Assembly: GCA_022821545.1 (NCBI GenBank)
Contig: JAJEDJ010000053.1
Span: 1 to 64,000, forward strand
Direction: 5' to 3'
DNA from: Caldilineaceae bacterium
Lineage (GTDB): Bacteria; Chloroflexota; Anaerolineae; Caldilineales; Caldilineaceae
Length of the DNA: 64,000 nucleotides
Position 1 is the stretch's first letter, and every line of letters begins with the position of its first letter. This document shows positions 27,394-36,065 of the stretch, one piece after another. The notes beneath the pieces are model-generated. The model made no database searches, had not been told where the DNA came from, and saw nothing but the letters and a program-made list of their open reading frames with translations. The translations under genes and the position numbers were made by a program.

Positions 27394-28254
27394 TCAGTCC
27401 GTTCGCCCGAGAAGCCACTTCACGAGCAACAGAATGGCGAACGCGGTCGCCATAAGGACAACGGACAGGGCCAGGGCAACGTCCAGATCCAATTCGAAGC
27501 CGATATAGATGGCAAGCGGCATCGTCTGCGTGCGTCCGGGATAGTTGCCGGCAAAGAGAATGGTGGCGCCGAAATCACCGAGAGCCCTCGCCCACGTCAT
27601 CACCAGCCCGCCCAGCAAGGAGGCGCGGGCGAGGGGGACCGTTACGAAGCGGAAGATCTGCCGGCCGTCGGCTCCGTCCAGGGCGGCGGCCTCTTCCAGC
27701 TCGACCGCACTGCGACTGAGGCCGCCGATAGCCGCGCGGATGTAGTAGGGAGAAGCGACGAAAAGTTGCGCGAGAATGACCGCCAGCGAAGTAAAGGCGA
27801 TTTCGATTCCCGCCACTGACAGCCCCTGCCCCAGCATTCCTCTCCGGCCAAAGGCCATCAGCAGGGCCAGCCCGGCAACAGCGGGAGGCAGGACGGTGGG
27901 CAGATCGATGAGCGTGTCCAGCGCCCGGCGTCCTCGAAATTGCCGCCTGGTCATCAGCAGGGCCAGAGGCGTGCCCAGCAGGACCGTCAGAAGCGTCGCC
28001 GTCGCCGACGTCCATAAGCTCAAGACAATAGCCCGGCGAGCGACAGGCTGGGCCAAGTGTGTGCCGACGTCGGCCAGGTCCGTGCGCCAGATCAGCGCCA
28101 GGAGAGGAAGAGCCAGGAACAGGATCATGGGCACGGCCGACCAGAAAGGCGCGAGGCCCGGTCGCGTGAGGCGTCTGGAGGCGCGCCGGCCGCCCCCCGC
28201 CCGGTCGACGGGGATGCGCATTGCTTCGGCGGCTTCAGTGGTTCGCATGATCAA
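27394..28254 (-). CDS. modB: Molybdate ABC transporter permease ModB
   Basis: Membrane subunit of a molybdate/tungstate importer. About five hydrophobic segments are visible, and the permease signature EEAAALDGADGRQIFRFVTVPLARASLLGG is the EAA loop that contacts the ATPase. LPTVLPPAVAGLALL is also typical of ModB. The first 25 residues are charged and could be shorter in reality. The start overlaps the modA stop (ATGA). The ATPase gene modC is not in the window. Confidence 0.93.
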   Translation of the reverse strand: MIMRTTEAAEAMRIPVDRAGGGRRASRRLTRPGLAPFWSAVPMILFLALPLLALIWRTDLADVGTHLAQPVARRAIVLSLWTSATATLLTVLLGTPLALLMTRRQFRGRRALDTLIDLPTVLPPAVAGLALLMAFGRRGMLGQGLSVAGIEIAFTSLAVILAQLFVASPYYIRAAIGGLSRSAVELEEAAALDGADGRQIFRFVTVPLARASLLGGLVMTWARALGDFGATILFAGNYPGRTQTMPLAIYIGFELDLDVALALSVVLMATAFAILLLVKWLLGRTD

Positions 28255-29198
28255 AACGCCCCTGAGTCCGCAAAATCTGAGGTCTCTCCCGGGCGTTCAG
28301 CCCGGCAGTGGGTGGAAAAGCCGTGTGACTCCAGCACGGCGGCGCCTTTTTCAGAGAACAAGAAAGTGACGAATGCTGCGGCCTGCTCCGGCTGCTTGCT
28401 GTCCCGGGTCAGGGCGATCGGATAGATTGCTGAAATGTTGAGATGGGCCGGAATCTCCATGCGCGGCAACTCTGTGACACCTACGAGGTCACTGGCATAG
28501 ACGACGCCGGCATCGGCCTCGCCCAATTGCAGTTTGCTGAGAATGCCCCGAACATTTTGTTCTTCAGACACGATGTTGGCCTCGAAACCGGCACGAAATT
28601 CGGGGCCAAGACGTTCGTCCTGCGCGGCATTGGCCAGAAACCGCCGCGTGTACTGTCCAATGGGCACCGCCTCTGCGCCAACGACGATCTTATGCCCGGG
28701 CTGGGCCAGTTTCAGCAAAGATTCGACCTCAGGCGCGGCGTCGGATGCGTCCGCAGCGCGCCGGCCGAAGCCGATCATCAACTGATTGCAGGCGAATGTC
28801 TTCACGCTGCCCTTCCCGATCCGTCCGGCATCGATAGCCGCCTGCATCTGCATCTCGTCGGCCGAGGCGAATATGTCGGCGCGCGCGCCCTCGCGCAGTT
28901 GACCGGCCAGCTGCTGGGAACCGGCAAAGTTGAAAACAACGTTTCCTGTACGGCCTCCGCTGCTGAAAGAGTGGGCAGCCTCCTGGAAGACATCGGTAAG
29001 TGAGGCGGCCGCGAAGACGGTCACTTCGGCTGTTTCCGATACTGGCGCGCTGCCGGCAGCTGGCCCGCCGCAGCCGGCCAGAAGGAGACCGCCCAGCAGA
29101 AGCATAGCCGCCGGAATCAGCCCGAGTGCAGTTGTTGTCGAACGCCGACCCAATGATGACACGGATTTGACGATAGCAGTGAGCATTAGCCGTGTCAA
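28251..29198 (-). CDS. modA: Molybdate-binding lipoprotein ModA
   Basis: Type 2 substrate-binding protein. The lipobox is LLLAGC, after a hydrophobic signal. The family blocks are VTVFAAASLTDVFQEAA (ligand-binding Ser and Ala region), GARADIFASADEMQM, SEEQNVRGILSKLQLGEADAGVVYASD and YPIALTRDSKQPEQAAAFVTFLFSEKGAAVLESHGF. About 19 further residues follow the usual end. TTG at 29198 or ATG at 29186 can be the start; the ATG gives a normal signal peptide and is equally likely. First gene of modA-modB-ftcD. Confidence 0.92.
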   Translation of the reverse strand: MTRLMLTAIVKSVSSLGRRSTTTALGLIPAAMLLLGGLLLAGCGGPAAGSAPVSETAEVTVFAAASLTDVFQEAAHSFSSGGRTGNVVFNFAGSQQLAGQLREGARADIFASADEMQMQAAIDAGRIGKGSVKTFACNQLMIGFGRRAADASDAAPEVESLLKLAQPGHKIVVGAEAVPIGQYTRRFLANAAQDERLGPEFRAGFEANIVSEEQNVRGILSKLQLGEADAGVVYASDLVGVTELPRMEIPAHLNISAIYPIALTRDSKQPEQAAAFVTFLFSEKGAAVLESHGFSTHCRAERPGETSDFADSGAF

Positions 29199-29380
29199 AT
29201 TCAGGCCGTTTCCACTCTAGCGAGACATGACTGGCGCCGGCGTTCCATTCTGTTCCGGTCGGTATGGTATGATCGACAGACAGCGATAGCAACGCGGCGC
29301 GTATGCGTCCAGGGATGATGCGGAATCGCCAAGAAATGCGCCTTTCGGGTCAGAGTCTGCCGGCCGAATATGCCAGTGGA

Positions 29381-29441
29381 TGACAGGGGGATCAGGTGAC
29401 GGGGGATCAGGTGACGGGGGATGAGGTGACAGGGGGAGAGG
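29381..29441 (+). repeat. Four tandem 15-bp repeats at the femAB start
   Basis: Units of the form TGACGGGGGATCAGG repeat four times (16, 15, 15, 15 bp). Every junction creates an in-frame GTG (29396, 29411, 29426, 29441) preceded by a G-rich, Shine-Dalgarno-like run. Because 15 is a multiple of 3, gain or loss of a unit keeps the frame. Confidence 0.85.
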
Positions 29442-31663
29442 TGGCAGATCAAGCCGCTGATTGGAACGAATTCGTCAGCAACCATCCGGCCGGCCATCTG
29501 TTGCAGACGAGTGAATGGGCGGCCCTGAAATGCCGCTCCGGCTGGTGGGCCAGACGCGTTCTCCTGCCGGAAGCCACAGCCGGCGGCTGCGCGCAAGCCG
29601 GAGCGATGATACTCTTTCGCAGGATCATGGGCCAAGTCCTGGCATACGTCCCCAGAGGCCCGCTTGTAGACTGGTCCGACTCGACGCTGACGGGCGCCGT
29701 GGCGGCGCGCCTGTGCGATGTTGCCCGGCAGGAGGGGGCGTTCGCGCTGAAGATCGAGCCGGACCTGCTGGACACGGCAGCCAACCGGCAGCGGCTGAGC
29801 GCGGCCGGCTTCCATCCCAGCTCCCAAACAGTTCAGCCTCGCAGCACCGTTGTCGTCGATCTGAAGCCGGACGACGATACGATCCTCGCGCGAATGAAGA
29901 GCAAGTGGCGCTACAACATCCGGCTGGCGGCGCGCAAAGGCGTGAGCGTACGGGCGCTTGAGGCGCATGAGCTGCCTGTGTTCCAGCAGCTGATGGAAGA
30001 GACGGGCAAGCGGGACGGGTTTTCCGTCCACAACGCCGCCTATTACCGCGATGCCTACGAGCTGCTGGTCTCCCGCTGGGGCGTCTTTCTGCTGGCCTCG
30101 CACGGGGACGACCCTCTCGCCAGCATCGCTGTGTTTGCCGCCGGCTCGTCCGCCTGCTATCTGTGGGGGGCCAGCAACAACCGCAGCCGCAACCTGATGC
30201 CCAATCACGCGCTGCAATGGGAAGCGATGCGGTGGGCCAGAGCACGCGGCTGCACACGTTATGATCTCTGGGGCATCCCCGATGAGATCGGGGAGATCGC
30301 CACCGGTCTCTGGCAGGAAGGGCGGAAGGCTGTTTCCGCGGAGAAGGCGCCAGTGGATCTGAATGCGCTTCCAGCAGGCGATCTTTGGGGCGTATTCCGT
30401 TTCAAACAGGGTTTTGGCGGCGCGGTCGAGCGCACAGTCGGCGCCTGGGACCTGCCCCTGCGTGGACCCGTCTACAGTCTCTATCAGGGCGCGTTGCTTG
30501 CGAGGGACCGGGCTGTAAAAGGCAGGCACGGGGTCAAGGAGCAAGAGGAGCGGAGGCAGATCTCCCCCCGCTCCGCCATTGAGGTAGTTATGGAGCCGGT
30601 GGTGACGGCCCCAGCGTGGGAAGAGCTGTTGACGCGGCTGCCGGCCGACCGCAGCCACGTGCTGCAAAGCTGGTCGTGGGGTGTGGTCAAGGCCGGCAAC
30701 GGCTGGCGCGTTGAGCGCTGGCGCGTGCAGAGGGGCGGTCGGCCGCTGGGGGCTTTTCAGTGGCTCTGGCGGCAGCCTACGGCAGCGCTGCCCTTGCGGG
30801 TGGCTTACGTGCCGAAGGGCCCCCTGCTGGACTGGTCGGATGACGAAGCAACTGCGCTCGTACTGACGCAGATCGAAGAACTGTGCCGGCGGCGGAGCTG
30901 CCTTCAGGTGAAAATCGATCCTGACGTCGGCGAAAGAGATGCGGAAGGGGAGCGCCTGATGCAGCTGCTTCGTCAGCGCAACTGGCGCTTCAGCCCGGAG
31001 CAGATTCAGTTCAAAAATACCGGTTTCACGGACATCACCCGGGACGAAGAAGATCTGTTGAAGTCGTTCAAGAGCAAATGGCGCTATAACATCCGGCTGG
31101 CCGAACGGCGGGGCGTCACCGTTCGCAGCGGCGATGTTGCAGAGTTGCCGGGCTTCTATCGACTCTACAAAGAGACGAGCGTCCGCGACGGTTTTCTGAT
31201 CCGTCCATTCGCCTACTACAACTCCTTATGGCGTACGTTTCTGAAGATGCAGCGGGAGGAGGGTACACGGACCGGCGGGGCGCTGTTGCTGGCCGAGCAT
31301 CCAGACGAGTCGGAGCCCATTGCCGGGTTGTTTCTGCTCCGTTACGGTCGTCAGGCTCTCTATTTCAACGGAGCCAGCAGCGCCCGGCGGCGGCGCGACA
31401 TGCCCAACTACCTCTTACAGTGGCGGGCGCTGCAGTGGGCCAGGGCCCAGGGCTGCACGGTCTACGACTGGTGGGGCGCGCCGACGAACACCGATGAGCC
31501 GGGCGATCCTCTGCAAGGGGTTTGGCGCTTTAAGGAAGGGTTTGGCGCAGGAATGGCCGTGCATATAGGGGCGTGGGACTGGTCGCCCAGCCCGCTGCTG
31601 TGGCACGGCTACCACCGGGGGAAGTCGCAGCTGCTGGAACTGATGCGCAGCCGGCAGGACTAA
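29396..31663 (+). CDS. Duplicated FemAB-type aminoacyltransferase (peptidoglycan bridge ligase family)
   Basis: FemA/B/X proteins add amino acids from aminoacyl-tRNA to the peptidoglycan stem or lipid II; the substrate here is unknown. The protein contains the whole domain twice. Each half has the twin block KSKWRYNIRLA.R.GV.VR (near residues 166 and 557), RDGF followed by a Tyr-rich helix, LWGASNNRSRN or FNGASSARRRR with MPN and LLQW, and YDLWGIP or YDWWGAP near its end. The halves are about 390 residues apart. The start is uncertain because the first 15 residues are encoded by tandem repeats with several GTG codons. An alternative is a single-chain dimer with divided roles. Confidence 0.85.
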   Translation: MTGDQVTGDEVTGGEVADQAADWNEFVSNHPAGHLLQTSEWAALKCRSGWWARRVLLPEATAGGCAQAGAMILFRRIMGQVLAYVPRGPLVDWSDSTLTGAVAARLCDVARQEGAFALKIEPDLLDTAANRQRLSAAGFHPSSQTVQPRSTVVVDLKPDDDTILARMKSKWRYNIRLAARKGVSVRALEAHELPVFQQLMEETGKRDGFSVHNAAYYRDAYELLVSRWGVFLLASHGDDPLASIAVFAAGSSACYLWGASNNRSRNLMPNHALQWEAMRWARARGCTRYDLWGIPDEIGEIATGLWQEGRKAVSAEKAPVDLNALPAGDLWGVFRFKQGFGGAVERTVGAWDLPLRGPVYSLYQGALLARDRAVKGRHGVKEQEERRQISPRSAIEVVMEPVVTAPAWEELLTRLPADRSHVLQSWSWGVVKAGNGWRVERWRVQRGGRPLGAFQWLWRQPTAALPLRVAYVPKGPLLDWSDDEATALVLTQIEELCRRRSCLQVKIDPDVGERDAEGERLMQLLRQRNWRFSPEQIQFKNTGFTDITRDEEDLLKSFKSKWRYNIRLAERRGVTVRSGDVAELPGFYRLYKETSVRDGFLIRPFAYYNSLWRTFLKMQREEGTRTGGALLLAEHPDESEPIAGLFLLRYGRQALYFNGASSARRRRDMPNYLLQWRALQWARAQGCTVYDWWGAPTNTDEPGDPLQGVWRFKEGFGAGMAVHIGAWDWSPSPLLWHGYHRGKSQLLELMRSRQD

Positions 31664-31709
31664 CGCTGCCCAACAGCAGAATGTCATAAACCAGCCGCAG
31701 GAGACCGAC

Positions 31710-33134
31710 CTACCCGGACAGAGTGGCGCCGTCGGGAATGAGGACCGGCGCGTCCGTACCGTTTGACAGGGTGACGTCGCCTTCCACCGTGACAGAAGCG
31801 CCAAAGGTGTACGGGCCTGTAACGGAAATGCTGCGGCAGCGGATCAGGGAAGGCGGCCCGTGCGGAAATCGTTCCTCGATCTGATCGATGAACTGGTAGA
31901 ACCGGTCGTCCAGTTCGACAAGCGGCGCGCCCCCAGGGAAGGGACCGCGACCCCGCCGCGGGTCCAGCCCGACGCACTGTTGCCGGCTCAGCTCGAAGGC
32001 ATCGGAGCGGAGCGCCAGCAGGTCATTGCAGCGTTTTACCGGCAAGAAGCGGTCGCGCGACACCTGGATCGCCTGTGCGCCGTCGAATGCCGAGATCGCC
32101 AACCCAACGGCGGTTTCCAATTGGAAGACCGGTGGGGAGTCCGGACAGGAAGGGTCCACCGGTTTGCTGTTGACGATCATCGGCAGATCCAGGAAACCGT
32201 CTCGTTTCTGCAGCAGCTCTCGCAAAGAGGGCAGGTGAATCCACAGGTTGTTGGTATTGAACAGGCGGTAGCGGTCGATGTCCTGAAACTGCTCGATTTC
32301 CTCTGGGGGGCACTGGGCAATTTCCCGCAGCAGGAGCCGTCCATCGGAGCTTTGAGCAAGGTGCCCCCCCTTGCGGTCGGCGGCCGTGCGATCGGTCACT
32401 TCCATGAGGAAGGGCAGGTTGCGGGCTGCGAAATAACCGAGAATATCGGTGTCGACAGTTGCGCCCAGATTGTCGGCGTTGCTGACGAACATGTATTCGT
32501 AGCCGAGGGAAAGCATCTTCCTGAGCAGGCTGCTCATGTGCAGAGTGAGGTAAATGTCACCGTGTCCGGGCGGGCACCACTCCTTGGACGGGTCTTGATG
32601 CCACTCCACGGGCTGCAGGGTCTCCTGCCATATTTTGGGAACTTTGTTTTGCAGGAAAGTAAGCGGCAGGGCTCCGGCGCCGCATTCCGCCAATTGGGGG
32701 TAGGCGCCAAGCGCCTGCCGGGTTGCTTCCTGCGTGCTGTAGCTGTTCATGAAGATGAGAGGCAGTCGCGCCCTCATCTTGCGGCGCAGATGCAGGACAT
32801 GCCGGACGATAATGTCCAGAAAGCGCAGTCCGTCCTTCACCATCAGCAGGGATCGCGGTCCATGCAGGCCCATCGTCGCGCCCAGACCACCGTTCAGTTT
32901 CACGACGACGAGCCGGTTGAGGGCGTCCAGGCCCTCGTCATGGAAACCGGTGGCGGCGGCACTGTCGGCTATATCGGACGGTGGGCGTGCGCCGGTGCCG
33001 GGGATGTAACCTGTGGCGCCGGCGGCGAGTTGGGCGTAGTAGTGTTCAAAGCTGCGAATCAGCAGGTCGTCCAGACCCGCCCGTTTCATTTTCTGACGAA
33101 TCGGTGCAAATGACACCGCGGGTATTCGACCCAT
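31710..33134 (-). CDS. UTP--glucose-1-phosphate uridylyltransferase (UDPGP family)
   Basis: Makes UDP-glucose from UTP and glucose 1-phosphate. It belongs to the eukaryote-type UDPGP family rather than the bacterial GalU family. Signature blocks are VVKLNGGLGATMGLHGPRSLL (nucleotide-binding), CPPGHGDIYLTL, YMFVSNADNLGATVD (uridine binding), FNTNNLWIHL, and a C-terminal left-handed beta-helix-like stretch (GPYTFGASVTVEGDVTL). Length 474 aa is normal. It may supply UDP-glucose for the sugar transferases at 15 and 24 kb. The two neighbouring minus-strand genes are not closely coupled to it. Confidence 0.92.
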   Translation of the reverse strand: MGRIPAVSFAPIRQKMKRAGLDDLLIRSFEHYYAQLAAGATGYIPGTGARPPSDIADSAAATGFHDEGLDALNRLVVVKLNGGLGATMGLHGPRSLLMVKDGLRFLDIIVRHVLHLRRKMRARLPLIFMNSYSTQEATRQALGAYPQLAECGAGALPLTFLQNKVPKIWQETLQPVEWHQDPSKEWCPPGHGDIYLTLHMSSLLRKMLSLGYEYMFVSNADNLGATVDTDILGYFAARNLPFLMEVTDRTAADRKGGHLAQSSDGRLLLREIAQCPPEEIEQFQDIDRYRLFNTNNLWIHLPSLRELLQKRDGFLDLPMIVNSKPVDPSCPDSPPVFQLETAVGLAISAFDGAQAIQVSRDRFLPVKRCNDLLALRSDAFELSRQQCVGLDPRRGRGPFPGGAPLVELDDRFYQFIDQIEERFPHGPPSLIRCRSISVTGPYTFGASVTVEGDVTLSNGTDAPVLIPDGATLSG

Positions 33135-33194
33135 TCAATAACCTCGGATTTGGGTGATGGCTGGGGCTGTCTGCCCGTTGCGACGCTTCTCGCG

Positions 33195-34868
33195 TTACCA
33201 GCCGACCGCGCAGCCGTCCTTGCGCGGGTCGCTTCCTGCGGTCAGGACGCCGCTTTCCGGATCGCGGACGATTATCTGACCGCCGCCGAAACCGCTTCGC
33301 CCCACCCCGTCCACCGGAACCACCTGATGGCCGCGGCGGGACATTTCCGCCAGGATGTCATCGTCCCAGCCTTCTTCAATGGCCAGCCGGCCTCCGGCTT
33401 CGTCTGCGCCCAGCCCGTCATGCGGGCCACTCAAAGACCAGCGCGGCATGTCCAGGGCCTGCTGCGGGCTCATGCCCAGGGCCACCATATTGACCAGCAT
33501 CTGCAGATGTCCCTGTGGCTGCATATAGCCCCCCATCACGCCGAAGCTGGCATGCAAGGCGCCTCCCCGGGTTGTCATCGCCGGGATAATCGTGTGATAT
33601 GGCCGCTTATTCGGAGCGAGACAGTTGGGATGGTCGGGGTCAAGAACGAAGAGCGCGGCCCGGTTTTGCAGGCTGACCCCGCTTCCGGGCACGACCAGCC
33701 CGCTGCCCGTTCCCTGGTAGAGGCTGTTGATAAAACTGCAGGCGTTCCCTTCGCGGTCGGCGGTGGTCAGATAGACGGTATCCGAACCGGCCATGGGATA
33801 ACCGCTGGAAACGGACGCCGCTGCGCGCTGCGGGTCAATTCCCCCGCGTCTCCGGTCCGCATAGGCGCGGCTGGCAATTGTGTCCAGGGGGATTGGCACC
33901 ACATCGACATCACAGACCCACTGCTGGGCCTCGGCGTAGCCGATGCGCATACACTCCACCAGTGTGTGCAGACGGTCCACGCTCGACATACGGGCCAGGT
34001 CGAAGCCGTCCGCCAGATTTGCCGCGACAATGGCGGCCAGACCCTGCCCGTTGGGCGGGCATTCGTACAGGCGAACATCGCCGAAATCGGCCGTGACAGG
34101 ATCATGCCAGGTGCTGGTATGGGCCGCCATATCCTCCGGCGTGATCCAACCGCCGTAGCGCTGTACGTGTTTGCTGAGTTTAGCGGCGAACTCTCCGGCG
34201 TAGATCGCTTTTTTGCCGTCGGCCGCGATCGCCCGCAGCGTCCGGCCCAGTGTGGGGATACGCATGACTTGCCCGGGCCGCGGCGCGCAGCCGTCGATGA
34301 GAAGCTCATGACCGCTCGGCTGCTCCGGTCCGTTGTCCAGGTCACTGCTGATCCAGTCGGGTGAACGCCGCAGTTTGGCTGCCTGGGAGGCCCAGCCGCG
34401 CCCGATCCATTCGGTGACGGGGTAGCCCTCTTCAGCCAGGTCGATGGCAGGCTTGAGTACATCCGCCAGCGTCATGGCGCCGTGCCTTTCCAGCAGATCG
34501 CTCCAGCCGGCGACGGTCCCCGGTATGCTGACGCTGTGGCCGGTAAACTGGGGCATGTGGGAATAACCGAGAGTTTGCAGTTCGTCGATCGAGGCAGCGC
34601 CGGCAGAGCGGCCCGACCCGTTGAGGGCGGTCACACATTCCGTTTTGGCATCCCAGTAAAGGGCGAAACAGTCGCCCCCGATACCGGTGGAGACCGGCTC
34701 GACGACGTTCAGGGCTGCGGCTGCGGCGATCGCGGCGTCGGCTGCGTTGCCGCCTGCCTGCAGGATCGACAATCCGGCCTGGGCGGCAAGGGGTTGACTG
34801 GTGGCGACGAGCCCGTTGCGCGCCAGAACATTGCTGCGGCGGGAGCGAAAAACGAAATCAAAATTCAT
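33195..34868 (-). CDS. ggt: Gamma-glutamyltransferase family protein
   Basis: Ntn-hydrolase that cleaves or transfers gamma-glutamyl groups, as in glutathione or polyglutamate breakdown. The N-terminal part has the family block LQAGGNAADAAIAAAAALNVVEPVSTGIGGDCFALYW. The autocleavage region is GSDTVYLTTADREGNACSF; the Thr after Asp is the expected nucleophile of the mature small subunit. GSGLVVPGSGVSLQNR follows, then FGVMGGYMQPQGHLQML. No signal peptide is evident, so it may be cytoplasmic, unlike Escherichia coli Ggt. Length 557 aa is normal. A candidate promoter lies at 34920-34948. Confidence 0.9.
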   Translation of the reverse strand: MNFDFVFRSRRSNVLARNGLVATSQPLAAQAGLSILQAGGNAADAAIAAAAALNVVEPVSTGIGGDCFALYWDAKTECVTALNGSGRSAGAASIDELQTLGYSHMPQFTGHSVSIPGTVAGWSDLLERHGAMTLADVLKPAIDLAEEGYPVTEWIGRGWASQAAKLRRSPDWISSDLDNGPEQPSGHELLIDGCAPRPGQVMRIPTLGRTLRAIAADGKKAIYAGEFAAKLSKHVQRYGGWITPEDMAAHTSTWHDPVTADFGDVRLYECPPNGQGLAAIVAANLADGFDLARMSSVDRLHTLVECMRIGYAEAQQWVCDVDVVPIPLDTIASRAYADRRRGGIDPQRAAASVSSGYPMAGSDTVYLTTADREGNACSFINSLYQGTGSGLVVPGSGVSLQNRAALFVLDPDHPNCLAPNKRPYHTIIPAMTTRGGALHASFGVMGGYMQPQGHLQMLVNMVALGMSPQQALDMPRWSLSGPHDGLGADEAGGRLAIEEGWDDDILAEMSRRGHQVVPVDGVGRSGFGGGQIIVRDPESGVLTAGSDPRKDGCAVGW

Positions 34869-34919
34869 GGACAGATTTCTCCGAAACCTTCGGAAAAGGG
34901 CTAATGCAATGGACTATTT

Positions 34920-34948
34920 ATGATAGTCGATTGACGGGGAATAGGCAA
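34920..34948 (-). promoter_or_regulatory. Candidate promoter of the gamma-glutamyltransferase gene
   Basis: On the minus strand TTGCCT (34943-34948) and TATCAT (34920-34925) are spaced by 17 bp, about 50 bp before the ATG. The -10 box matches five of six positions. Confidence 0.5.
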
Positions 34949-35019
34949 AGCGGTCAAGGATCGCATTTGCGCCGTAGCCAAGCCGCCCAGGCGCCTCCGG
35001 GCTAAGAAATCAGATTCTT

Positions 35020-35048
35020 TTGGCGGAACTACGCGGCTACGGTAGACT
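35020..35048 (+). promoter_or_regulatory. Candidate promoter of the 35-39 kb surface-protein genes
   Basis: TTGGCG (35020-35025) and TAGACT (35043-35048) are spaced by 17 bp, about 110 bp before the first gene. It lies in the 287-bp divergent gap between ggt and the surface-protein genes; I see no other gene or RNA in that gap. Confidence 0.4.
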
Positions 35049-35155
35049 ATTCGGACAGGGTTTATTCCATCTCCTCCTGGTTGCCATCTTGCTTCCGGAC
35101 CCGCTGTCCGCGGCAACCATCCAGTCTGTTTGGCGTCCCGGTTCAGTAACTGCCA

Positions 35156-35935
35156 ATGGGTTTTCTGGTTGAGGCCATTGCCAACATTGCACCCTATATC
35201 TATGCAACGTGTGGTCTGCTGGCTCTATTTCAACTGTATCGCACGTGGCAGGTGCGCGCCGAGCGGCGACAGGCCGTCTTTTCCCTGGAGCGGGACAAAG
35301 CAATAGACGATCTGTATCGCATTTTTCTCTCAGCGTTGCTGATGCTTGTGGTGATGGGATTCACCTATTTCGCCAGCACAACGCTGCGCGAGGCAATGAT
35401 CGCGGTGGAGTCATCCTCAGTACTTTCATCGCCGGACGACTCTGCGACCTCCCCAAATACGTCATTGTCTGCGCTGATTCCGACGCCGACATTCACGCCG
35501 GAACCACCGACGCCCACGCCACAGCCGACCCGCATCGTCCCGACACCTGTGCCGGACAACCAAGAGGACGACACGCAGGAAGAGCAGACGGATCCTGCGC
35601 CGAATCCCGTTCCCGTCTCTCCGGCACTGTGTCCAGACGGACGTGCAGTCATATTGTCGCCGGGAAACGGGGCGATCGTGAGTGGAGATGTCCCGATAGT
35701 GGGTACGGCCCAGCACGACCGGTTCTCGTTTTACAAGCTGGAGTACGCACCCAGCGGGGCCAATCAGAGTTTCAGCTACTTTGACGGCGCTGAAAGCCCC
35801 GTGATCGGCGGGCTTCTCGGCAATCTGAACAGCAGTGCGATGGCGAACGGCGCCTATGTTATTCAGGTCGTGGTGGTGGATACTACCGGCAATTACCCGC
35901 AACCCTGCAGCGTGACAGTGACAGTACAGAACTGA
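35156..35935 (+). CDS. Unknown membrane-anchored protein with Thr/Pro linker and Ig-like end
   Basis: 259 residues of unknown function. Two hydrophobic stretches are visible: residues about 5-25 (AIANIAPYIYATCGLLALF) and about 58-82 (IFLSALLMLVVMGFTYF). A low-complexity linker of Thr, Pro and Glu follows (about 95-155), then an extracellular-type beta domain with two cysteines (LCPDGRAVILSPGNGAIVSGDVPIVGTA ... NGAYVIQVVVVDTTGNYPQPCSVTVTV), which resembles Ig-like or PPC-type surface modules. No ribosome-binding site is obvious. The three genes from here to 39.5 kb share orientation and style. Confidence 0.6.
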   Translation: MGFLVEAIANIAPYIYATCGLLALFQLYRTWQVRAERRQAVFSLERDKAIDDLYRIFLSALLMLVVMGFTYFASTTLREAMIAVESSSVLSSPDDSATSPNTSLSALIPTPTFTPEPPTPTPQPTRIVPTPVPDNQEDDTQEEQTDPAPNPVPVSPALCPDGRAVILSPGNGAIVSGDVPIVGTAQHDRFSFYKLEYAPSGANQSFSYFDGAESPVIGGLLGNLNSSAMANGAYVIQVVVVDTTGNYPQPCSVTVTVQN

Positions 35936-35944
35936 TGACGGCGA

Positions 35945-36061
35945 ACCGTGAGAAATGCGCTACCGCTTCGCTGATTGAGCGCGGTCGTGAGAAATGCGCT
36001 ACCGCTTTGATGATTGAGCGCGGTCGTGAGAAGTGCGCTGCCGCTTCTCTGGTTGAGCGCG
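35945..36061. repeat. Three tandem 39-bp repeats between two surface-protein genes
   Basis: Three consecutive 39-bp units (35945-35983, 35984-36022, 36023-36061) differ at only a few positions, and a partial fourth copy begins at 36062 just before the next ATG. The shared core is GTGAGAAATGCGCTACCGCT. The unit is exactly 13 codons, with no stop in some frames. The copies fill almost the whole gap between the two genes. Confidence 0.9.
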
Positions 36062-36065
36062 GCCG

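Noticed and set aside
29201-30667. Minus-strand open frame over the first FemAB half
   Set aside because: No motif, and it reads the start-codon repeats backwards; the plus strand has two clear FemAB units.
31860-33113. Plus-strand frame opposite the uridylyltransferase
   Set aside because: Antisense to a gene with unmistakable UDPGP motifs.
33150-34364. Plus-strand frame opposite gamma-glutamyltransferase
   Set aside because: Antisense to a certain family gene.
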